From: Vibrio tetraodonis | Lineage (GTDB): Bacteria; Pseudomonadota; Gammaproteobacteria; Enterobacterales; Vibrionaceae | DNA: 64,000 nucleotides | NCBI RefSeq assembly: GCF_003350295.1 | Contig: NZ_QLYY01000010.1 | Coordinates: 124,001 to 188,000 of the forward strand | Reading direction: 5' to 3' | Part shown: piece by piece, positions 54,922 through 64,000 of the stretch | Layout of the letters: every line of letters starts with the position of its first letter | Position numbering within the stretch: the first letter of the stretch is position 1 | Position numbers and translations under genes: made by a program | The notes under the pieces: generated by a model | Database searches by the model: none | The model's input: only the letters and a program-made list of their open reading frames with translations | Told to the model about the DNA's origin: nothing

Positions 54922-57360
54922 TTAAGCCTGCTTCGCTGAATTGGCGCTATTTGGTGTAAGCGTGGCGTGGAAGACTTTATTCAGTTTTTCTGAGCTGACT
55001 GGTTTGGTAATAACGTCCGTGCAGCCTTCTGAGATCATTTTATGACGGGTATGCTCGAACGCGTCGGCGGTACACCCGATGATAATCGGTGGATTATCTA
55101 AGTTTAGTGACGATATGGTTCTGGCCGCTTCTATCCCATCCATTTCTGGCATATGGTTGTCCATTAACACGCAGTCAAAGTGGCGCTGCTGAACTCGCTC
55201 AACGGCGAGTTGACCATTTTCAACCACTTCATATTCAAAGCCTTTGTTAGCAAGAAACTTACCCAGTACCACCGCATTTACGCGCGTGTCTTCAGCAATA
55301 AGAGCGCTTAATCCAGTACCATCAAATTCTGGAATAACCTCTTGATGCGTATTCTCATCGGATATATCAGTTAAAGCAACAGGTAACACAATCGTAAACT
55401 GACTACCTTCACCCATGACACTGCTCAGCTCAATGGTTCCCTTCATGGCCTTGACTATATCTTTAGTAATAGAGAGACCAAGCCCAGTGCCACCAAAGCG
55501 TCTCGTCGTGTCGCCTTCTGCCTGCGAAAATGGGTCAAATATCGCAGAATGTTTTTCTTTGCTGATACCAATACCCGTATCTGACACTTGTATCGTCAAC
55601 TCACCTTGGCTTTCTTTCTCGATAAGCGAAACGAACAGACCGACCGTCCCCTGCTGAGTAAACTTCACTGCGTTACTTAATAAATTCTGTAAAATTTGAG
55701 AGAGACGCGTCTCATCTGCTCTCAAGGCTTTCTCACAAGGTTGAAAATATTCACATGAAAATTCTAGATCCTTGTCTAAACAAAGCGGCTGATACAGTCT
55801 TTCTAGTCGTTCCACTAGTTCTTTAAGATGAAAATCCCTTTGTTCGAGTTCAAGCTTGCCTGCTTCAATTTTCGAAAAGTCGAGAATGTCATTTAGCACA
55901 TTTAGCATGTGCTTACCTGAAGCCACAAACGTATCGACATACTCATGCTGCTCCTCGTTAAGTGGAGTATTACTGAGCAATTCACCCACACCTAATATCC
56001 CGTTCATTGGCGTCCTTAGCTCATGACTCATCGCCGCTAGAAATTGTGACTTAGCGATATTAGCAGCTTCGGCTTCAACCGCTTTTACTTTCAAGGAAGC
56101 TTCCAATTCTACCCGCTGGGTAATATCACGTTCAACCGCCATAAATCCCTCAACCTGACCATCTTTTGTATATAGAGGCGTCAAAGCGATTTCGATCCAA
56201 TAAGGTTGACCACTTTTGGTATAATTCAGCAGTTCAAAAAAACCGGAAGCACGTCTATCGATGGCATCACGTATTTGCCTTGTAGTCTCTTTGTCCGTGC
56301 CTTCACCTTGCAAGATATCGCCTGGCTTTTTGGCCATCATTTCAGCTTGTGAGTAGCCCGTAAGTCTTTCAAACGCACCATTCACCCAAGTGATTTTGGT
56401 GTCGAGGTCAGTAAAGACTACCGCATCGCGCATATACTTAACCACACGGGCAAGCTGGGCAGACTCCGCTTCTTTCGCTTTTAATTCTATGGACTGTTCG
56501 TATAGTTGATGTTCAGATTCTGCTAAAGCTCGAAATGGTGAAACCAACACCTTCCGGCCAAACACAAACATAACAAATAGTGAGAGACTTGCAGCAATGG
56601 CCATACCCACCAAAAGGCTTCGAGTCAGGTTTGATTCTGCATCACTCACTAGCTGCGGTGAGACAGAATAAAGCAAAGAAAGCTCGGTTCCCTCGATAGG
56701 AAACATCTCGACCTGCCAAGCATTCGGTGGAATCATCTGCCAATTAAGCCTGTCCTGAGCAATACCGAACCAATGCATGGAATCGGTACCAAGGCTTTCA
56801 AAGAAATTGCTTTCAGCTACCGGAGTTGTGTAAGTCACCAACCCTTCAGCATAGCCATTGTATAGCACAGGTGATGTAAGTAGTAAGTAGTCAATGTCAT
56901 TGCCGCTAAAGAAGGAGTAGGAAGCGCCTTCCATGAGAGTTTCGGCCTCAACACCAGAGACAACATAATCTTCGACGACCTTAGGAAGCTTGTTCTCTTG
57001 GTAAACCAAACCACCAGAAAAATCATATAGATTGATGTAGGCACTTGCACCTACCCCTTTGAGCAGAGAAACTTGGTCAGAAAAAGCTTCACTGTTCGAC
57101 ACACCTTCTAACGTTGCTCCCTTTACTACCGGGTGAGAGGTAACACGATCTAACCTTTGCTCGTGCAACTTAAAGAACTCAAAAACATAACGTTCTATGG
57201 CAACAAATTTTACTTTCAAACTCTCATTGATAAGTATTTGAGCCGTTTCACGAGCCTGATGTTGGACAAACAAAAAGCTGGCGAGCATAAATACAGAGGC
57301 TCCAACAATAAGGAATACACTAAAGAGGTGCATTCCATTTTTCTTATCAAATTTAAACAT
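54922..57360 (-). CDS. Hybrid sensor histidine kinase
   Basis: This is an 812-aa inner-membrane kinase. TM1 is at about 12-32, a periplasmic sensor domain at about 33-245, TM2 at about 250-270, and a PAS/PAC domain at about 300-415. The HisKA domain has the phospho-accepting His in MSHELRTPMNG (about 442). The HATPase domain has FGGTGLGLSI, and the C-terminal receiver has the phospho-Asp in VLMDNHMPEMDG (about 732). No Hpt domain is present, so a separate phosphotransfer protein must complete the relay. It follows the periplasmic binding protein gene by 23 bases, which suggests that the binding protein delivers the signal. Confidence 0.92.
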   Translation of the reverse strand: MFKFDKKNGMHLFSVFLIVGASVFMLASFLFVQHQARETAQILINESLKVKFVAIERYVFEFFKLHEQRLDRVTSHPVVKGATLEGVSNSEAFSDQVSLLKGVGASAYINLYDFSGGLVYQENKLPKVVEDYVVSGVEAETLMEGASYSFFSGNDIDYLLLTSPVLYNGYAEGLVTYTTPVAESNFFESLGTDSMHWFGIAQDRLNWQMIPPNAWQVEMFPIEGTELSLLYSVSPQLVSDAESNLTRSLLVGMAIAASLSLFVMFVFGRKVLVSPFRALAESEHQLYEQSIELKAKEAESAQLARVVKYMRDAVVFTDLDTKITWVNGAFERLTGYSQAEMMAKKPGDILQGEGTDKETTRQIRDAIDRRASGFFELLNYTKSGQPYWIEIALTPLYTKDGQVEGFMAVERDITQRVELEASLKVKAVEAEAANIAKSQFLAAMSHELRTPMNGILGVGELLSNTPLNEEQHEYVDTFVASGKHMLNVLNDILDFSKIEAGKLELEQRDFHLKELVERLERLYQPLCLDKDLEFSCEYFQPCEKALRADETRLSQILQNLLSNAVKFTQQGTVGLFVSLIEKESQGELTIQVSDTGIGISKEKHSAIFDPFSQAEGDTTRRFGGTGLGLSITKDIVKAMKGTIELSSVMGEGSQFTIVLPVALTDISDENTHQEVIPEFDGTGLSALIAEDTRVNAVVLGKFLANKGFEYEVVENGQLAVERVQQRHFDCVLMDNHMPEMDGIEAARTISSLNLDNPPIIIGCTADAFEHTRHKMISEGCTDVITKPVSSEKLNKVFHATLTPNSANSAKQA

Positions 57361-57383
57361 GCTCCTTTTGTGCCTTTTGAAGG

Positions 57384-58598
57384 TTAAATTGAGTTAGGTA
57401 AGAGTTTGACCGCGTCTTTTTCGTCATACATGGCCATACAATAATCTTTGCTGCCGAGTGCTTCATGAGCATCAAAGTTATCGTCGCTAAATGGCGCATA
57501 GGGTTTTTGGTATGTTTTTACTAAACCTTGAACAGGCTTGTTCATCGATTCTAAGGCGGCTTTTATTGCCGTTCTGTTAGCTTGAGCATCTTGGGTAAGT
57601 GTGATCTTATTAGTCGCCGCAATTAACACACTTGCTATATCATAACCATGAATAAAGCCAGCCGGTGCCTTAATGTTGGTCGTTTCAAAATAGGCGGGAA
57701 ACATGGTCTTAGCTTTTTCAAATACCGCTTGATTAAAGCTGTTGCTTTCTGAACTATAAAAGTTAAAACAAGATTGGATAAAGCGTAGTTTTGCTTTTTC
57801 TCTAATTTCATAAGGTACGTTTTGCGCAAACTGGCCACCAGTAATGCCCCAATGACTATAAACTGGCATGTTAATTCCCGTCTCTGACACACTCTCAATA
57901 ATGAGCTTTCCTTCACGGCTGTTGGCAACCAATAGTGCACAATCACCACCACTAGACTGCGCTTCTCGGATAAGAACTCTCGCATCAATGTCCTTGATTC
58001 CCCAATCAAACCAACTGGTTTTCACCTTATTTCTAAGCTCTTCAGGCAGTGCAGCCATCATCGCCTTGTGGTTGGACTTTCCCCAACCCGTATTTTCAAG
58101 CACTAAATGAGGCTGTTTACACCGGTTGCTTAACGCATAGTTAACCAGTATCTTCCCGACTTTGGAGTCATCAACAGATAAGCGAAAGACATAGTTATCT
58201 TCAGCCGATGGATAACGAGTAATCGGCGTTCCAGCAGCCCATGGGACCAGAGTAAGAATCTTGGATTTATTGATGTATTCCCGATACTTAATAAGAGGGG
58301 GCGAATGTAAACCTGCCACATAAACTAGGCCCTGACTATCTTCTAAAAAGCGTTGCATATTTTTTTTACTTCTCAGCACATTGCCCCTGTGATCAGTAGT
58401 AACAAACTCTACTGGCACCCCTGCAATTTGATCACCGTTCTGAGAAAAAGCCACCTTAATTCCATGCTCAATGGAGAGTGCAGACTCTAGATGCCCTGTC
58501 CTATCAGCATCAAGATAGATCCTGACAACATCCGGTTTACTTGCCTGTACGGCAAATGCTGTTAATACGAAAATCAAGGTCCAAAACAGTCTAACCAT
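57384..58598 (-). CDS. Periplasmic ligand-binding protein (Peripla_BP_6 type)
   Basis: This is a 404-aa exported type I periplasmic binding protein, with a signal peptide cleaved after AFAVQA. Features include EHGIKVAFSQNGDQIAGVPVEFVTTD, VYVAGLHSPPLIKYREYINKSKILTLVPWAAGTP and GFIHGYDIASVLIAATNKI, as in branched-chain amino-acid/amide receptors. No ABC transporter genes adjoin it. It is co-directional with the hybrid kinase 23 bases downstream, so a sensory rather than transport role is likely. Confidence 0.87.
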   Translation of the reverse strand: MVRLFWTLIFVLTAFAVQASKPDVVRIYLDADRTGHLESALSIEHGIKVAFSQNGDQIAGVPVEFVTTDHRGNVLRSKKNMQRFLEDSQGLVYVAGLHSPPLIKYREYINKSKILTLVPWAAGTPITRYPSAEDNYVFRLSVDDSKVGKILVNYALSNRCKQPHLVLENTGWGKSNHKAMMAALPEELRNKVKTSWFDWGIKDIDARVLIREAQSSGGDCALLVANSREGKLIIESVSETGINMPVYSHWGITGGQFAQNVPYEIREKAKLRFIQSCFNFYSSESNSFNQAVFEKAKTMFPAYFETTNIKAPAGFIHGYDIASVLIAATNKITLTQDAQANRTAIKAALESMNKPVQGLVKTYQKPYAPFSDDNFDAHEALGSKDYCMAMYDEKDAVKLLPNSI

Positions 58599-58723
58599 AG
58601 CTTGTGTCCACGTCTTCCATTCTTAGCTTCTCTATCTAGACTAGGAAAGTACGGTCATTTTTCCAGTAATTTATTGACTTACCAATATAAAAATAGGCAA
58701 GTATTTGATGGTAAAAACCGCAT

Positions 58724-59596
58724 CTAAACGTACTGCTTAACGAAGTCAATAAAGGTTCTGTCTGCTATGGATAGGTATCCATTCCTTCGCCATGCGAGTG
58801 AGAGCCGAATGTGTACAGGATCGTCAAAAGGTATGGCAACAACATCCGCCTCATTGTCTGTAACCAGCTTAAGAAGTGCGGTGATGGCAAACTCATGCTT
58901 TACAACGCTTAAAATCAGTGGAAGTAAATTGGTTTCAAATGAAAGTTTGATATCTCGCTTGTATAAGCGTGCTTTATCTTCAACGAAATTTCGATGGAAA
59001 TAGCCGGATTTAAACATAACCAGTTCATGGTTAAAAAACTCTTCAAAACTGATACATTTTTGGTTTGCTATATCATGCTCGGGACCAACTACTGCCACCA
59101 TTTCTTCATCTGATAAGTAATCTGTCTCCAAATCATCAGGGACGTCATGGTCATCAATGACCCCTATATCCAAATCGCCATCCAAAAGCATCTGGCGAAT
59201 AGACCGAGTACCAGCATCAATCAACGTTATTTTCAGGTTGGGATAATGTGCTTTGAAAGCCATTAGTACTTGTGGAAAAAAATAAGAACCCATCATACTT
59301 GGGGCTCCGAGCCGTACTTCTCCTTTTTCAAGCCCCCTCAACTCATCAATAGCCAGTTTAGCGTCATCAATGTGTTGCAACACACGCTTTGCATATTGAT
59401 ACAGTACATTGCCTTCTTCCGTTAACGAAACATGTCGATCATGTCGACGAAACAACTCAACTCCCAATTGCTGCTCGAATTTTTTTATCGACATGCTCAA
59501 AGCTGGTTGGGCAATATGAAGCTCACGAGCAGCTTGGGTGAAATGTTTTAATTCAGCCACTGCAACAAAATGCTTTAGATGCCTCGTATCCATCAT
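58724..59596 (-). CDS. LysR-family transcriptional regulator
   Basis: This is a 290-aa LysR protein. The N-terminal winged helix-turn-helix is at about residues 3-60 (MDTRHLKHFVAVAELKHFTQAARELHIAQPALSMSIKKFE begins it), and the effector domain at about 92-290. It is divergent from an MFS transporter gene, the usual arrangement for a regulator and its target. The inducer is unknown. Confidence 0.92.
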   Translation of the reverse strand: MMDTRHLKHFVAVAELKHFTQAARELHIAQPALSMSIKKFEQQLGVELFRRHDRHVSLTEEGNVLYQYAKRVLQHIDDAKLAIDELRGLEKGEVRLGAPSMMGSYFFPQVLMAFKAHYPNLKITLIDAGTRSIRQMLLDGDLDIGVIDDHDVPDDLETDYLSDEEMVAVVGPEHDIANQKCISFEEFFNHELVMFKSGYFHRNFVEDKARLYKRDIKLSFETNLLPLILSVVKHEFAITALLKLVTDNEADVVAIPFDDPVHIRLSLAWRRNGYLSIADRTFIDFVKQYV

Positions 59597-59708
59597 CTCT
59601 CCATAAGCATTACTTATTAACTCTATATAGTTAATATATTTTATTAATCCTCATTTCACCGATATCTTGATCACAGTAACAGGCGTTTTTAATGAGGTAG
59701 TTAACCCT

Positions 59709-60923
59709 ATGATTGCTATCGGCACTCATGATTATTGGCGGGTAATGATCACTCTTGCCCTAGGTTCTTTCGTTGTTTTCTGTAACCTTTATCTGTTCCA
59801 ACCGATGCTACCTCATATGGCAGAGCAGTTCTCAGTCACGGAAACCCAAGTTAATTGGCTGTTTGCAGCCACCACACTTGTTCTATCTATTAGCTTGGTA
59901 CCTTGGGCTGTAGCATCAGAGTCCATTGGTCGTAAGCAGGTCATGTTGATTGGGCTGTTTTCGATGCCACTTATATCTGTCGGTATGCTACTACTGCCAT
60001 CCTTAACAGGTCTTGTTGTTTTAAGAGCGATGATGGGAATAGCGATTGCTGCATTTGCATCCGTCGCGGTTGCATACATGGCTGAAGAATTGTCCAGTTC
60101 AGCATTCAACCAAGCCATTGGTGGATACATTGCGGCAAACTCTCTAGGTGGAATAAGTGGCCGAGTGATAGGCGGAGTAATCACCGAGGTTTTTGGTTGG
60201 GAGCAAGCGGTGATGACTATGGCAATTATCACCTTCTTTGGCGCTCTACTTGTTATGATTTTTCTCCCAAAGCAAAAGCACTTTACGCCTCAATATGGTT
60301 TACTGAGGTATCACAATCGAGCGTTAATCAAGCACCTAAAAAATAAAACAATTGTACTTGCTATGCTGATTGGTGGTGTTAATTTTGCTTTATTTGTTAA
60401 TTTATACTCAGTGATGGGCTTTCGTTTGGTAGAAGCTCCGCATTTTCTTCCTATTGGAATGGCTTCATTGATCTTCCTCTGTTATCTTCCCGGGACAATT
60501 AGCTCGAAACTCACCGCTATTTGGAGCCGCCATTATTCTCCGATTAAAGGCATAATGATTGGCACGCTCGTTAGTTTCTCTGGCATGGCAATCGCCTACT
60601 TTGAAAGTATACCGCTCATGGTATTTGGTCTGTGTTTGATTAGTTTTGGAGCATTTTTCACCCACACCTTAGCCTATTCATGGGTAAGTCAGAAAGCCAC
60701 AAATGCCAAGGCCACAGCAACCGCTTTATATCTAGTCCACTACTATATTGGCGGCAGTCTAGGTGGTTTCTTACTTATCTATTGCTGGCAACATGGTGGT
60801 TGGTTAATGGTCATGGGGGGAGGCTCACTTCTTTACACTGCAATACTTTTGCTTTGTCATCAACTAAAACAGAATTCAATTGATGACTCAAAAGCCGTTC
60901 AACTTAATCGCTTACAGCAATAG
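59709..60923 (+). CDS. MFS transporter
   Basis: This is a 12-TM major facilitator protein of about 404 aa. It carries the loop signature SESIGRKQVMLIGLFSMP, the antiporter-like GGYIAANSLGGISGRVIGGVI in TM5 and LVHYYIGGSLGGF in TM11. The pattern resembles the drug or sugar-efflux YnfM/AraJ-like group. ATG 59709, with GAGG upstream, is preferred to the in-frame TTG 59667. It is divergent from and probably controlled by the LysR gene. Confidence 0.88.
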   Translation: MIAIGTHDYWRVMITLALGSFVVFCNLYLFQPMLPHMAEQFSVTETQVNWLFAATTLVLSISLVPWAVASESIGRKQVMLIGLFSMPLISVGMLLLPSLTGLVVLRAMMGIAIAAFASVAVAYMAEELSSSAFNQAIGGYIAANSLGGISGRVIGGVITEVFGWEQAVMTMAIITFFGALLVMIFLPKQKHFTPQYGLLRYHNRALIKHLKNKTIVLAMLIGGVNFALFVNLYSVMGFRLVEAPHFLPIGMASLIFLCYLPGTISSKLTAIWSRHYSPIKGIMIGTLVSFSGMAIAYFESIPLMVFGLCLISFGAFFTHTLAYSWVSQKATNAKATATALYLVHYYIGGSLGGFLLIYCWQHGGWLMVMGGGSLLYTAILLLCHQLKQNSIDDSKAVQLNRLQQ

Positions 60924-60968
60924 TGCTAATCTGCTATCCTTGGCTGCCAGTACAAATTAAGTAATACA

Positions 60969-61535
60969 ATGACAAATAAAGATTCAGTTCAGATTGCTCA
61001 GCAAGTAAATCAGTGGCTCAGTGACGTGGTTATAGGCCTCAACTTATGCCCATTTGCTGCTAAACCACAGCGTAATAATCAAATTAAAATATTCATTAGC
61101 CAAGCAAGAGAAGAACAAGACCTTTTGGAAGACATACTGACTCAATTAATGGAGCTGGAGAAAAAACCATCCAAGAAGTTAGAGACAACGCTTGTTGTCG
61201 TCCCTAATATGCTTAGCGATTTTGACGAGTACAACTTGTTCATTGATTGGGTTGAAGCACTGATACGCCAGCAGAAATGGCAAGGTGTCTTTCAACTCGC
61301 GACGTTTCACCCTAACTATTGCTTCGCTGGCACAGAACCGGACGATGCAGAGAACCTAACCAACCGATCGCCATACCCAATTTTCCACCTTATTCGGGAA
61401 GACAGTATGGAAAAAGTACTCAAACACTATCCCAACCCAGAGTCTATTCCTGACACCAATATTGAACGAGTGGAAAGCCTTTCTCAATCAGAAAAAGTGA
61501 AATTATTCCCATATTTATTTCAACGAAACCAGTAA
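60969..61535 (+). CDS. DUF1415 family protein
   Basis: This is a 188-aa cytoplasmic protein of the DUF1415 family. The signature VIGLNLCPFAAKP lies at about residues 22-34, followed by TTLVVVPNMLSDFDEYN and LATFHPNYCFAGTEPDDAENLTNRSPYP. The invariant Cys and the NRSPYP motif suggest an enzyme, but no activity is established. It follows the MFS gene by 45 bp. Confidence 0.85.
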   Translation: MTNKDSVQIAQQVNQWLSDVVIGLNLCPFAAKPQRNNQIKIFISQAREEQDLLEDILTQLMELEKKPSKKLETTLVVVPNMLSDFDEYNLFIDWVEALIRQQKWQGVFQLATFHPNYCFAGTEPDDAENLTNRSPYPIFHLIREDSMEKVLKHYPNPESIPDTNIERVESLSQSEKVKLFPYLFQRNQ

Positions 61536-61542
61536 TACAAGA

Positions 61543-61577
61543 GCGTTTGGCTTTGATGTTTTCCAATCTTAAACGCT
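61543..61577. terminator. Weak inverted repeat between the DUF1415 and GGDEF genes
   Basis: AGCGTTT (61543-61549) and AAACGCT (61571-61577) can pair, lying between two convergent genes. The stem is short and no T-run is obvious, so the terminator call is tentative. Confidence 0.35.
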
Positions 61578-61581
61578 TTAA

Positions 61582-62625
61582 CTAACTCGTTACTGTTATA
61601 ATGCGATCGCGACCCTGCTTTTTTGCCTCATACAAAGCGCTGTCAGCGCGATCGATTAAATACTCGAGTACCGTTCTTTTACATTCAAGGTCTTTCTTTT
61701 GGGCGAAATCAAAATGGCAGACGCCGATCGATATTGTGATGGGGTCTCTATCTAACACGACTTCAGACACAGATTGATGTAGCTTACTGAATATTTGTTC
61801 CCTCTCATCAAGGCTGCGCTCGGGAAGCCAAACTACAAACTCTTCACCACCAAAACGAGCAATGAAGTCCATATCTGTCAGCCTAGATTTGAGGGCTTGA
61901 GCGGTTTTCTTCAATACATCATCGCCCACTTGGTGACCATATTTATCATTGACCTGCTTAAAGTGATCGATGTCTAACACAGCGATAGACCCTTTTCCTT
62001 CCGCCAAAAGCATCCGTTCTATGTCTGAATGAATGGTTTTAAACATGCATCGGCGATTGGAAACCCCCGTAAGCGCATCATTAAACGCCTGGTACTCCAG
62101 CTTAGCGTTGAGTTCTCTCAAGCGTTCTTCTTGCTTTCGTCTTATGAGCTCGACTTCGATCCAAGACGCCATAAGCTTGAGTGCATCAATATCAACTTGA
62201 GCAAATGATCGCTCGTAAGGTGTGGCAGATGAAAAATTTAACGTGCCAAACACCTCATCGTCAATAAAAATTGGCACCCCTATATAAGACTCCAAACCAA
62301 ACGCTTCATAGGCAGGATGTTTGGCATATCTGTCATCTTTGCCCATATTTTCAATCGCTACAGGCACAAATGAGCTACACGTGATTTGGCAATAGGTGGC
62401 ATTGTAATCAAACGTATCACCAGGATTGAGTTCCACTCCCTCAGGCGTTACGCAGTGTAGTACGATGTAAACATCGTTTTCAACGCGCGACAATATTCCA
62501 ATATCTAGATTAAAACGTTCTAAACCAAGCATAATGAGTTGGGTAATTTGGATATCGAAACCTTTCTGGTAATCATTAGTGATCTGGTACAGACGTCGAA
62601 TTAGTGTTTCGCTGGTTGCTACCAT
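61582..62625 (-). CDS. Diguanylate cyclase with GAF sensor domain
   Basis: This 347-aa cytoplasmic enzyme is predicted to make c-di-GMP. The N-terminal GAF domain is at about 15-165 (SYIGVPIFIDDEVFGTLNFSS) and the GGDEF domain at about 180-347, with active site GGEEF in RFGGEEFVVWLP. The product-inhibition I-site, normally R-x-x-D five residues upstream, reads TDMD, so feedback inhibition through it is probably lost. There are no TM segments. Confidence 0.92.
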   Translation of the reverse strand: MVATSETLIRRLYQITNDYQKGFDIQITQLIMLGLERFNLDIGILSRVENDVYIVLHCVTPEGVELNPGDTFDYNATYCQITCSSFVPVAIENMGKDDRYAKHPAYEAFGLESYIGVPIFIDDEVFGTLNFSSATPYERSFAQVDIDALKLMASWIEVELIRRKQEERLRELNAKLEYQAFNDALTGVSNRRCMFKTIHSDIERMLLAEGKGSIAVLDIDHFKQVNDKYGHQVGDDVLKKTAQALKSRLTDMDFIARFGGEEFVVWLPERSLDEREQIFSKLHQSVSEVVLDRDPITISIGVCHFDFAQKKDLECKRTVLEYLIDRADSALYEAKKQGRDRIITVTS

Positions 62626-62800
62626 CTCAATCCCTATATTTTAAGTTAGATGTGGCGTATTTTTATTAACCTCACTATCAAGAGATTAGCATACACTTCC
62701 TTTCTTAGTGAGGTCATACCCTTATTTATTTTTGGCTTTGATGGCACCTTGAGTGGCGTTTTGATACTATAAAAGAAATTTTTCGTATTTTGGTTTAATC

Positions 62801-63376
62801 ATGCGCTTATCCAAGCTTACACAAGATATTTTTGATCATCTCTATCGTGATATTACGGAGTTTCGCACTACTTTTGACTTACCCGTAGATAGCCCTGACA
62901 CCCTAGATTCACAAGCCGACATACTGCATACCTCGCTTGCCATTGAAGAGATGACTGAGCTAGCAGAAGCGGACAATAAAACCGAGCAAGCCGATGCCAT
63001 TATCGATAGCGTTTATGTTCTCATGGGGCGTTTAGTACATTTGGGCGATGCAGCGATAGAATCCAATCTTGCGATTACATATCTCATCGACTTATTACTT
63101 AACGTCGCAGAAAATCGTGGTATTGATTTTATTCCATGCTGGGATGAAGTTCATTCAAGCAATATGAGCAAGGTTTGTCGCAATGAACAAGAATATGCTG
63201 ACACCGAATCTCATTATGCCGAGCAAGGTATTAAACTAATGGCGGTTCAAAAAGGCGATTATATCATTGCTAAATGTGCCGAAGATTTTGTGTCCGAGTC
63301 GAAAACGATACGACAAGGCAAAGTATTAAAGTCTGTTTACTATCGTCCCGCAGACCTAGCGCCACTAACAGTATAA
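62801..63376 (+). CDS. MazG-like all-alpha NTP pyrophosphohydrolase family protein
   Basis: This 191-aa protein has the metal-binding pattern of all-alpha NTP pyrophosphatases (EEMTELAEAD, then DAIIDSVYVLMG: E-x-x-E ... D-x-x-x-D). The C-terminal half has KLMAVQKGDYIIAKCAEDF, and a late basic stretch as in phage/bacterial HisE-like proteins. It probably hydrolyses a nucleotide, perhaps in housecleaning. It is monocistronic and convergent with btuD. Confidence 0.75.
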   Translation: MRLSKLTQDIFDHLYRDITEFRTTFDLPVDSPDTLDSQADILHTSLAIEEMTELAEADNKTEQADAIIDSVYVLMGRLVHLGDAAIESNLAITYLIDLLLNVAENRGIDFIPCWDEVHSSNMSKVCRNEQEYADTESHYAEQGIKLMAVQKGDYIIAKCAEDFVSESKTIRQGKVLKSVYYRPADLAPLTV

Positions 63377-63383
63377 AGCATAC

Positions 63384-63433
63384 TTATAGCCACCCTAAGA
63401 GACTCCAAAAAACCATACTTAGAGTGGCTATAA
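63384..63433. terminator. Hairpin between the MazG-like gene and btuD
   Basis: TTATAGCCAC (63384-63393) and GTGGCTATAA (63424-63433) are exact complements, extended inward by CTAAG/CTTAG with a bulge. The convergent location favours a bidirectional terminator, but T-runs are weak. Confidence 0.5.
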
Positions 63434-63437
63434 TACC

Positions 63438-64000
63438 TTATGTGAAAACCAACACAGGCTCGCCCTTAACTTGTGCCACTTCCACTCTGGTTTTAAATAC
63501 GCGAGAAAGTTCATCTGGGTCACATACTTCTTTGACAGATCCATATACTTGCATCACTCCTTTCTCTAGTAACAAAGCACAATCTGCATTTCTTATTGTA
63601 CGATTGAGATCGTGATTGGACATAATGACTGATACTCCCATATCTGCTATCTTACGAATTAATCTATACAAGAAAACTTCCTGTCCAATATCAAGCGCAG
63701 CGGCAGGTTCATCCAAAATGAGTAGTTTGGCATCTGGGTTAAGTGATGGCCAAACTTGAAGACATATTGCACATAACCTTACGCGTTGCCACTCACCACC
63801 GGATAATTCGTGTATTGAACGATGTAATTTATCTGTAATTTCAAGCAACTCTGTTAGCTCTTGAACAACAGTCTCAGCCGCTACTGTGAGCTTCTGATAC
63901 GCAGCGGGAAGCGACAAAGATAGATAAAATGACACGTCGAGATTGAATGCTGGACGATCATTTTGGTTTAAAAATGCGCGGCTAATAGCCAAAGTTTCTA
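63438..64000 (-). CDS. btuD: Vitamin B12 ABC transporter ATP-binding protein BtuD (5' truncated)
   Basis: This is the C-terminal three quarters of an ABC ATPase; the Walker A end lies beyond the window. The signature ELSGGEWQRVRL, typical of BtuD, Walker B LLILDEPAAALD and the switch His in MSNHDLNRTI are present. BtuD powers cobalamin import with BtuC and BtuF. The frame stays open to position 64000, so the ATG- or TTG-like start near 63992 is not the true one. Confidence 0.9.
   Translation of the reverse strand, partial: ETLAISRAFLNQNDRPAFNLDVSFYLSLSLPAAYQKLTVAAETVVQELTELLEITDKLHRSIHELSGGEWQRVRLCAICLQVWPSLNPDAKLLILDEPAAALDIGQEVFLYRLIRKIADMGVSVIMSNHDLNRTIRNADCALLLEKGVMQVYGSVKEVCDPDELSRVFKTRVEVAQVKGEPVLVFT

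Overview
The window reads as chromosome of a marine gammaproteobacterium of the Vibrionaceae, most likely a Vibrio. This rests on tusE/acyP/rlmI synteny, the queC-queE pair, the prp operon type (acnD-prpF with a GntR regulator), the DUF2750 and DUF1415 proteins, and moderate-to-low GC. No rRNA, tRNA, CRISPR array, insertion sequence or replication origin was recognised.

Layout. 1-4946: housekeeping genes, namely a Bax-inhibitor-type membrane protein (5'-truncated by the window), tusE, acyP, rlmI, a DUF2750 protein, queE-queC for 7-deazaguanine synthesis and a GNAT acetyltransferase. 5037-13799 (minus strand): the 2-methylcitrate pathway prpR-prpB-prpC-acnD-prpF-prpE, which turns propionate into pyruvate and succinate. 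Two palindromes that look like PrpR operators lie just upstream of prpR. 14069-41900 (plus strand): a complete type VI secretion system (T6SS). It holds a lipoprotein, vgrG, a DUF6931-like protein, PAAR, tssA, hcp, tssB, tssC, a second tssC-like gene, tssE, tssF, tssG, clpV, then three genes not normally part of a T6SS (a two-sensor-domain/HAMP/MFS fusion and two periplasmic binding proteins), then fha, tssJ, tssK, tssL, tssM and a small Ser/Thr kinase.

42031-46493: a secreted GDPD-fold protein with a degraded active site and a tripartite tricarboxylate transporter tctCBA. 46643-51929: a glutamate decarboxylase, a small P-loop kinase, metA with tandem met boxes, an alpha/beta hydrolase, a TPR lipoprotein and a small membrane protein. 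52022-54582: a YgjP-type metalloprotein, a mini-glutaredoxin and a toxin/immunity pair. The toxin (signal peptide plus a restriction-endonuclease-like domain) is broken by a one-base frameshift in an A-run, while the immunity gene is intact. 54922-58598: a periplasmic binding protein and a hybrid histidine kinase, arranged like a LuxP/LuxQ pair. 58724-64000: a divergent LysR/MFS pair, a DUF1415 protein, a GAF-GGDEF diguanylate cyclase, a MazG-like protein and a 5'-truncated btuD.

The most unusual element is the sensor-MFS plus two-binding-protein cassette. It is translationally coupled into the middle of the T6SS operon between clpV and fha. The cluster has no sigma-54 activator of the VasH type, so this cassette is a reasonable candidate for the signal input of the system. 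Other departures from textbook T6SS are a TssM without Walker motifs, a TssC paralogue, a TssL ending in a SPOR domain, and a kinase/FHA pair with no phosphatase gene.
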